Below are positions 57,221 to 64,000 of a DNA stretch of 64,000 bases, in pieces. The stretch is taken from assembly GCA_030549175.1 (NCBI GenBank), contig JAUKUA010000002.1, positions 2,356,001 through 2,420,000 of the forward strand, read 5' to 3'. A program made the position numbers and the translations under genes. The DNA is from Lasiosphaeris hirsuta. Its lineage: Eukaryota; Ascomycota; Sordariomycetes; Sordariales; Lasiosphaeriaceae. The notes below the pieces were generated by a model. That model searched no databases, was not told the DNA's origin, and saw nothing but the letters and a program-made list of their open reading frames with translations. Each line of letters starts with the position of its first letter. Position 1 is the stretch's first letter.

Positions 57221-58885
57221 CACGGGAGCGCGGATAGCACTCCCGATTCCCTCAACGCTGCAGCACTATGATCCATCCATAACTAAAGATGTCCTGTTCG
57301 AGATGTATACATATTCGCATCTTCGTTTCGTGGGTGCGACTGAGCAGCCTTGTGCCGACCCAGCATTGCTTTTGCTTCATAGATGCCTGACCGATGATCT
57401 ATCAGGAGGGAAATCACTCAAACGAGACAAGATAACCCATTGAGCTGTGCACTCAACTGTCAGGCCAGTGGATACCGAGTTGTGTGCATGGTGCACCAAG
57501 TGCCAAGCTTCTGGAAAGAGTGCTGTACTCTAGGTTCTGATATGGATTCCATTGCGTCCTGCGGTGGGTAGTTACTTCCAAGTTCAGCTACGGGGTGGGC
57601 GGGGAGGTAGTTTGGTATCGTTAGTTTATCTGCCGTGTAAGTAGGTGGGATTATTTCACACTACCCTCGAATGGTAGCTGCGAAACTCTCTAACAAAGCA
57701 CCCGAACGGCATTAGACGGATGGTCATTGCATTATGGCCAAGCCACTCCACCAGACTGATCGCTCACTTTCCACCCAGCGTCTCGCCAGAAGAATGGTGG
57801 AAAACCAAACATGACGACGGGCGAGTGATTGACCCATTGCAAGGCCGGAACATCCTCTAATTTTGGCTCATTCTTGTTTCCCGGCCTTGAGTGGGTTCTC
57901 ATGTTTCGGCGGATTCTCAAACGCTACTAATTGGCGATATAGGCCAATCCGTACAGATATTCAGCGACTAACATGTTCCCGAGTTCTAGCCAACGGAGCG
58001 CAACAGTTCAATGGTCGACGCCGTGCATCCTCCAGAAAAAGCCCCAATATTGATTGAGAACAGGCAAAAGGAAAGATACGCCTTCTTTTTTGTCCCTGGT
58101 GGCTTGGTGAGAATCTATCTACTGGGGAAATGCTGGGTTGCCGTCGTTGCGGGACAACCCCTAACCCCGCTCTCCCTGTGCGTCAAGAGTGTCACAGAAC
58201 AGGGGTCTTCACATAAGAAAGCGACTCTCGAACCCCTCCGGGTGTAAAGGTTCCCCGCCGATGAAGAGCCTCATGGGTGTGCCCTTTGCTCCGTCTTTGC
58301 CAGTGTGGCCAATCCCGTGGCGAGGTGCCCGCCCATCAAACATCTTCCATGCTACAGATTCAATGCTCGTGCAGACGGCCTCGAGAGTTTTCGCCTATTT
58401 TGGCAGACTGGAGCCGGCATCTGCAAGTCACTCTCCACGTTGTGAGGGTGCGCATGCGACATGCGTGGGCAGCATCCAGCCTCGATCCCTCCTGGCTGGG
58501 CCGACAACGTCGCGGACGAGGTGCTACGAGGTGCTGGTGCTGCTCGGCCGGGTCTCTTCCATCTTCCATGTCCCCCAGATCTTCCAAGCTTCCCGCTTCT
58601 CGATTGATTCTCACCAATTCATCCGCATCGCTAGGCGTTGCTGGCTCTGTGTTTAGCCGTTGTCTCGTTGTTTTTCGTTCCTTCGCAAGAAGGTTTCCTC
58701 TTCTTTCTCTCCTTCTACACCAAGTTCATGATCTTGCAATGACTTAGATGGCCCTAGCGGCCGAACAACCCTTTTTCTCTTCTCCCATTGTGTGTTTTTA
58801 CTGATTGTTTTGACCCGCCTTTTTCCTACCTCGTGCCGGAGCGACTGGACTCGCCAACAAGGATTTGGAAGCGTGGGATATCAAC

Positions 58886-60958
58886 ATGTCGACAACCGGC
58901 CTCCCAGCGGGAGCATTTTTGACCACCCTTGAAGGGAGGAGATGTACGGCTGTGCCGAGGGCGGCCGCAAACGTCGCAAACACCGCAAATATCGCTGTCG
59001 CTTCGGCGGCCCCGACGATCCAGAGCTTCTCCGTGCAGACCATCGCGACAACATCAACCGCAGCCGATTTTGCGGCAGCCGACGGCGCGGACACGAATAC
59101 CGCAGCTGCAGAGACTAGTTCTTCCAGCTCCACGAGTACGACGAGCTCCCCCCTGGCCATCATCACAAACACAGTAGCGAATCCTGCCCCAGAATTAGCA
59201 CAAGCTACGCAGGCTGAGGATGTTGCGGCGGTGCCCCCGGCACCGGTGTCAACTTCCCCTCCGCCTGCCGTACTTCCTCCCGAAGCCAGCTCTACTCTCC
59301 CAACCTCCACAGACACACCACCTACACAGCAGGCAGTGCCTGCGTCTGCGGTAATACAGACCAGTCAAGCTGATAACAGCATAACAGCCTCAGTGGCAGA
59401 CCAAGTAGCAGTTTCACCAGCAACCGCTCTTCCAGACGTATCGGCCTCGCCTGTACTGACCGAGAGCTCGGCGGCAGCACCCCTATTCACCACCATCGGA
59501 ACCGCGCCAGCTCCGACCGATAACCCAGCAGCCGCAGGTACGAATACGGGGTCAACAAACTCGGCTGTGAGCGCGGTCCCCAATCCGAACAGCAATGCCG
59601 CCCAAACGACAGTCGCCGTGGCCGGTGGCGTTATCGGTGGTGTCGTTGCTATTAGCATTGTAGCCTTCGTCATCTGGTGGTGGAGGCGGCGGGTGATGAG
59701 GAAGAGGAGAAGCACTCTTCTCACGCCGCTAGATGCACAAAACGCCTTTGACCGTGGCGAGAAGGGCGCCTATGTGATCAACCGTGGGAGCATAGGACCA
59801 ACGCCCATTGGCGAGAAGTTTAGGGCCGCTTTTGGTTACAAGATCAAGAAGATTCGGGGCCGCGTGAGTCAACTTGTTACCAGGAATAGCGGTTCTAAAT
59901 CGGTCAACCTAGACCGGGGTAACTCGCAGTTTATGGACCCAGTCAACACCCACAGCCGAGCAAGCTCGTCGACTTCGAGCCACAGGGCCGAGGCGACGAC
60001 CAATGACCGGTTTGGGGGCTGGTGGACACGATTAACGGCCGGCATGAACTTCAACGGGAGAACGCGCAGCAATGGACCTGACAAGGGTAGCATTTCAACC
60101 CCTAGCAGCATCAAAGAGAAGAAGGGGTTCGGCTCGCAGCCCGACTTCCTCACCCTCCTCGGCATGGACGAGCGCGAGCTGGATCAGGAGGCCCAGAGAC
60201 GTCGCGCCAGTATCTCACGAAAGAATGGGAGTGCTGGGTCCGCGGATCACTTCCTCGGAGCGCTCAACCTCAACTTTGGCAGCAGCACCATCGACAACCC
60301 GTTCAGCGACGCCAATGCACTGGCACATTCATCAGCTCAGCCCGCGCCTCTAGCTTTTGGCCAACCCGGTAATCCCTTTAGCGACGCAAACGCCATTCGG
60401 GACCCTCCAGCAGCAATGTCTAAACCCTCCACCTATGTTGCGGACATGCGACGATCGAGGGGGCAATCGGTCAGCGCTAACGGAGCCCGGCAACCCAGCA
60501 CGGTGTATAACCGGGATAGTGCGGGCTCAGTTGAGTCGTTCCAGGGCCGCCGCAACAAGTTCCGGTCAGATCCCTTTGATCTTGAGCGACCCGAGCTGTT
60601 GGCTGGTGCTCGTGCCGCCAAGAACAGCATCACCAGCAGCACTGGCGGGACAGCCGGCAGCGAGCCGCGCGCCAGCCGCATCAGTGGAGGAGTCGGGACG
60701 GGGGATATCCGCCGTCCAGCCGGTGCCCACACCCGCTCTGAAAGCTTCACATCCAAATACTCGAGCGGAGTCAGCATGGGCGACTGGAGCGACCCGGGAC
60801 CTGATGTCGGCCCGGCAGCGACTCGCTGGGACGGGCCGGAGCCAAGAGCGTCGCCCACCCAGGGCTGGCGCGACCGCATGGAGCGTGATGCTGCTGTGGC
60901 TGACGGGTCCAAGAGGCAGAGCGGCGGGAGCCAAAAGAGTGTGGGGAAGGCAATGTAA
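58886..60958 (+). CDS. single-pass membrane protein, sensor-like, NPFxD motifs
   Basis: Single exon, 690 aa from the ATG at 58886; the frame runs seven codons further upstream without an ATG. The first ~240 residues are rich in Ser/Thr/Ala/Pro, mucin-like and probably O-glycosylated, with one Cys near residue 18. A hydrophobic segment at about 243-265 (VAVAGGVIGGVVAISIVAFV, then IWWW) is followed at once by RRRVMRKRR, a stop-transfer signal placing the ~425-residue tail in the cytosol. No N-terminal signal peptide is visible, so it would insert as a type III protein or the true start is in an upstream exon. The tail holds two NPFSDANA repeats (about 471 and 496); NPFxD is the Sla1 SHD1-binding endocytic signal known in yeast Wsc1 and Kex2. 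The layout resembles cell-wall stress sensors of the Wsc/Mid2 kind but there is no WSC domain. Orthology is unknown. Confidence 0.82.
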   Translation: MSTTGLPAGAFLTTLEGRRCTAVPRAAANVANTANIAVASAAPTIQSFSVQTIATTSTAADFAAADGADTNTAAAETSSSSSTSTTSSPLAIITNTVANPAPELAQATQAEDVAAVPPAPVSTSPPPAVLPPEASSTLPTSTDTPPTQQAVPASAVIQTSQADNSITASVADQVAVSPATALPDVSASPVLTESSAAAPLFTTIGTAPAPTDNPAAAGTNTGSTNSAVSAVPNPNSNAAQTTVAVAGGVIGGVVAISIVAFVIWWWRRRVMRKRRSTLLTPLDAQNAFDRGEKGAYVINRGSIGPTPIGEKFRAAFGYKIKKIRGRVSQLVTRNSGSKSVNLDRGNSQFMDPVNTHSRASSSTSSHRAEATTNDRFGGWWTRLTAGMNFNGRTRSNGPDKGSISTPSSIKEKKGFGSQPDFLTLLGMDERELDQEAQRRRASISRKNGSAGSADHFLGALNLNFGSSTIDNPFSDANALAHSSAQPAPLAFGQPGNPFSDANAIRDPPAAMSKPSTYVADMRRSRGQSVSANGARQPSTVYNRDSAGSVESFQGRRNKFRSDPFDLERPELLAGARAAKNSITSSTGGTAGSEPRASRISGGVGTGDIRRPAGAHTRSESFTSKYSSGVSMGDWSDPGPDVGPAATRWDGPEPRASPTQGWRDRMERDAAVADGSKRQSGGSQKSVGKAM

Positions 60959-62963
60959 TCCTCGTTCCTGCTTGCATTCATGTTGATGTGGATATGAAGG
61001 AAGATCTGGTGCGGCGTTGCTTGGCTTTTTGGTCCTCGTCTTGTTTTTACAACTATTACCCACTGTCGTTATTCTGTTTTGTGGCGGGGATGACTGAGCC
61101 GGCTTATATGTTTTTACGGCAAAGGGGAAAATGGCGTCGGGGAGCCAGGCGTCAAGGAGTTTGGGGGCCTTTCGGTGGGTAGGTTATGGTGCCCAACGAT
61201 CTCGCTTCACAGCTCATGTTTCCTTCCATCTCGGCCATGTTGGGATAGGGTGGGGGACTCGAGCGAGTCTGTGTATTGTGTGGTGTGTGGTGTGTTGTCT
61301 TTGAGAGGGTGCGTTCATCAGTCCCGTCTATTGTCTAGTAAACCGTTCTGTGTTCTGGCCGTTTGGCGGCGGATATTACACGACGAATCGTGGGAGGGCT
61401 TGTGTGTTTTACTTCCGTGTCGATGGAAAAGGAGCGCCAGAGAGGGGAGAGCGAAGATGGATTTATTGCACTTTGTCTGCTGTACTGTACATATATCTAC
61501 CATATACCCAGTTTTCGCGGAAAACGGCTGGGCATACCTACATTCGCTTGGCAAGAAGCATACGTGCGTAGGGTTTAGTTTGAAATGAATTGGATTGATA
61601 GAATACGCAGTCCCGGAAAATCAATCGTTCGGTTGCCGCGGTTGTTGACCAAGGGAGCTCCTTTTTATGTCATGGTGGGACTACCGTTGCTATGGGAGCA
61701 GCGCAGGGCTCCCATATGGGATAACGGCGGAGTCAAAAACTTACTAGAAGATGCAATGGCATACATCGTACTCCGTTCAGAGGACGGCCCAAAAAGTCAA
61801 AGCGGGCAGAGAGTGGTTTGCAATCTTGGTTGGCGCTTGGGAGCCAGGGGCAAAAAGGGGGTCAAAACGGGATGCGAGCGTGGGAATGCAGCCCGTATTC
61901 CCTACCGAGTATAATTTATTTGTTAGCGTACAACCTCAAGGCAAAATGAACCCGACCTTGTCCTTGGACGAACGATCATGTGAGAATTTCAAAGGTCAGT
62001 GTGGCATTTGAAGAAGATTCTTTCGTCTTTGCACAGGGATGTGGCAGCGAAAATGGCGACAATTTATCAGGTCGTCGTTTGTTCTTTCAAGAGGCTCACT
62101 CGTAGCTTCAAAGTCCCGTCCCGTCAGGTTCCGTGCTAACAAGCGCGTGTGACTGGAGTGTGGATGGCACACCCCTGACACGCCAATTGCATTTTGATTG
62201 GCTGGGTTGCCTCACAACCGGAACGCGAAATATGCTCGAAAAGTCACGAAAACGCGTCGAGTTCGCGGGGTCATTTGATGAGCCTGTTAATTGGCTTATG
62301 GATGTGGCTAACCAACGACATCGTCGCGTTCCACCCAATTCTCTCGCTCCTCCTTTTAGCCCGCGCGCCATCCCGCGCGCTCGAAATCGCGCTTCCCGTT
62401 CCCATCCCAATCACCCTCTGATCTTACACAGAGTTGCCAGCAAATCCAACACCCACGCACCTGCATATTCTCGTACACCGCGTCCGACCCAACAATTCAT
62501 AAAACAAAACAGGAAAGAGGTATAGTGACCACAAATGCTGCATAGACCAATCCGTCCTCTTGAACACACTGAACACACCAACACCGCCCCCATGAACGTG
62601 TAGAACGTAGAAGTTCGATACTGGGGTGGGGAAAAAAAAAAAGGCGCAGGGCGCAAAAACAGTCGACACCCAAAGGGACACCTAGGGGGTGTGTGTACTC
62701 GTTATCACCCGTGAACTCCGATGCTCCAAACCACACATTAAACCAACGCAAAGTGATAAAACTCAAAATGTGAAGAAACCCGACAAGTGAGGTATGATGC
62801 ATAAAACCAATGGCCCAGCCTGGTACATAAGAAAAGGCGAGGGGAAACGACCGAAGAAAAAAGGAGGAGCCAAGAAACCAAACGTAAAGGAAATAAGATG
62901 CTTGGTCAGAGACACACGTAGCCTCAAATATAATGTGAGGAGTGGAGTTGTGAAGCGGGGTTT
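60959..62963. other. 2.0 kb convergent intergenic region
   Basis: Lies between the membrane-protein gene and the Whi5/Nrm1-like gene. GT-rich sequence near 61271-61302 and an A-rich run near 62631-62641. Only short, motif-free frames. It contains both 3' flanks. Confidence 0.5.
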
Positions 62964-63971
62964 TCAAGTGAGGTCGTCGAACGTAAGCCGCCGCCTTGCA
63001 ATGCTCAGTGGTGTCTTGCCCCCGGGGGCGAGGGATGGTGTTTTCCACGGCTTTTGTGCTGGACTGGGCGTCATGTGAACAAAATCCGAAAAGTCAAATG
63101 CCAGACCGGGCGTGTTGAGGAAGGGATTACCACCGCCTGGGGTGGTCATCATCGAAGATGGTAGGGCTAGCTTGTTCTTTGGCGGCGGGGTGGAGGGAGG
63201 CTCCATCCTGTTATTCTTGGGGGGGTTCGCGGGTGAAGGCGAGGCCGCCAGATAGAGGAGAAGATCAGCACCCTCCTCGCCTGACTTGGCTTCATTTGCA
63301 GGCGCAGTGGCTGCTGGTGCCGAGGCCTTGTCCTTGTTCTTCTTGTTCGGACCAGCACGACTTCGCATCGGGGGCGTCCGGGGCGGGGATGCATGTCCGT
63401 GGTTTGAGCGGAACGAGTGTGCCGGCAGAAGGTCATCGTCTTCATCCGAATTAGCGGCGTAGTTGGGTGGCGAGGTGATAACCTCGGCAATTTGCTGAGA
63501 GCCGGCGAAGAACGATACGTCTGGTCCGGTAGACGTAGTGAAATGCTGCTGTCGCCTAGGTTTTATCGGTGATGATTGCGCCAGCTGATGGTGATCTTTC
63601 CAGGATGTATGGCCGGTCGTAAAAGACCTGTGCGGTGTGGGGGAGTGACGGAACCGCTTGGTCGGGCTTGATGTGGTGTCGTCAAAGGTGGCCATGTAAG
63701 TACGCTTCCGGTGACCTGTACTGCCATTGCTGGACCCAATTGCGTCGGAAAAGAAAGGAGCCTTGAGGGGCGAGCTCATGAGGGCCCTCGCGGGGTACGG
63801 AAGATCGGAGGCGCTCGACGAGGAGTCAGACATAACATCACCATCGTGGTGCCTCTTGCGCCGTATCTCCTCCTCAACTTTGGGCTCGATGGTGTCGAGG
63901 GTGAGGTCCTCCCAGCCATGTTTCGTCTTGAACTGGGCCAGGGCGAGGCGGTTCTGCAGCCTCCAGGCCAT
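62964..63971 (-). CDS. WHI5: Whi5/Nrm1-type G1/S transcriptional repressor
   Basis: One open exon on the minus strand, up to 335 aa, from an ATG at 63971 that is 29 nt from the window edge. Family knowledge: Whi5 and Nrm1 bind SBF/MBF and repress G1/S genes until CDK phosphorylation (Whi5) or as feedback (Nrm1). Seen: an N-terminal motif RLQNRLALAQFKTKHGWEDL like the Whi5 domain that contacts SBF/MBF; many SP/TP sites (for example HSPTPH, SSPIKP, TSPPNY, SPPRTPPM, TPSLAP); a basic cluster RKRTY; GADLLLYLAASPSPANPP; and GLAFDFSDFVHMTPSPAQK, typical of fungal members. The sequence directly before the ATG on its strand is AACTAG, which could be an intron acceptor, so this Met may be internal and the true first exon may lie beyond the window. 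Confidence 0.78.
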   Translation of the reverse strand: MAWRLQNRLALAQFKTKHGWEDLTLDTIEPKVEEEIRRKRHHDGDVMSDSSSSASDLPYPARALMSSPLKAPFFSDAIGSSNGSTGHRKRTYMATFDDTTSSPTKRFRHSPTPHRSFTTGHTSWKDHHQLAQSSPIKPRRQQHFTTSTGPDVSFFAGSQQIAEVITSPPNYAANSDEDDDLLPAHSFRSNHGHASPPRTPPMRSRAGPNKKNKDKASAPAATAPANEAKSGEEGADLLLYLAASPSPANPPKNNRMEPPSTPPPKNKLALPSSMMTTPGGGNPFLNTPGLAFDFSDFVHMTPSPAQKPWKTPSLAPGGKTPLSIARRRLTFDDLT

Positions 63972-64000
63972 CTAGTTCGGAATACCTTCTTTAGCACCCT

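Larger units (their letters stand above)
56564..58885. other. 2.3 kb divergent intergenic region
   Basis: Lies between the unrecognised minus-strand gene and the membrane-protein gene. It contains a 23-nt poly(A) at 56996-57018 and a perfect 10-bp inverted repeat at 57198-57220. Open frames up to 156 codons near 58200-58750 overlap each other and lack motifs. No gene supported. Confidence 0.5.

Noticed and set aside
58189..58747. Overlapping 155- and 156-codon plus frames before the membrane-protein gene
   Set aside because: They overlap in two frames, have no motif and no splice path into the downstream gene that I could support; more likely 5' leader.
1..64000. CRISPR array, transposon or biosynthetic gene cluster
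   Set aside because: No regularly spaced repeats, no transposase, reverse transcriptase or terminal repeats, and no polyketide, peptide synthetase or terpene genes. The genes are mostly conserved housekeeping functions.

Overview
This 64 kb window is nuclear DNA of a filamentous ascomycete. Genes are split by many short introns (about 50-160 bp) with GT/AG ends and CTAAC- or TACTAAC-type branch sites. Neighbouring genes lie on both strands, and base composition is fairly GC-rich. The gene set (an augmin subunit, a pericentrin-like spindle pole protein, a type I metacaspase with a Tyr/Gln/Pro-rich prodomain, a sphingolipid delta-8 desaturase) fits Pezizomycotina. Protein style suggests Sordariomycetes, probably Sordariales; that placement is inference. 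I see no transposon, no strongly AT-rich RIP-like block, no rRNA, no convincing tRNA and no CRISPR array.

I support eighteen protein-coding genes and rebuilt the exon chain of each by reading frame and splice sites. In order: TAN1 (+), a degenerate APH-fold protein (+), ECD/SGT1 (-), SMC6 (+), COQ9 (-), then 5.4 kb with no gene I can support, a three-RRM SR-type mRNA-binding protein of the Gbp2/Hrb1 family (+), SRP14 (-), SGD1/NOM1 (+), LPD1 (+), a cytochrome b5-fused sphingolipid desaturase (+), a small SMP-like hydrophilic protein (+), VAC14 (+), HAUS1/augmin (-), a Pcp1-type pericentrin homologue (+), a metacaspase (-), an unrecognised roughly 602-residue protein (-), a single-pass membrane protein with a mucin-like ectodomain (+), and a Whi5/Nrm1-type G1/S repressor (-, possibly cut by the window end).

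Most genes are unrelated housekeeping functions: tRNA acetylation, genome stability, ubiquinone synthesis, mRNA export, protein targeting, ribosome biogenesis, 2-oxo acid dehydrogenases, sphingolipids and PI(3,5)P2. The clearest functional pairing is HAUS1 and pcp1. These are two microtubule-nucleation genes transcribed divergently from one 665 bp spacer.

The observations most worth follow-up are: the ten-exon RNA-binding protein gene, with 10-, 26- and 8-nt coding exons, a GC-AG intron and a possible in-frame 21-nt cassette exon; an imperfect 22-bp stem-loop in an unusually long metacaspase intron; a 49-residue (seven-heptad) tandem duplication in pcp1; an unrecognised protein that seems to start on a 4-nt coding exon; an APH-fold protein that has lost key kinase residues; and paired NPFSD endocytic motifs in the membrane protein's tail. 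No multi-gene novel system, biosynthetic cluster or defence island is visible.
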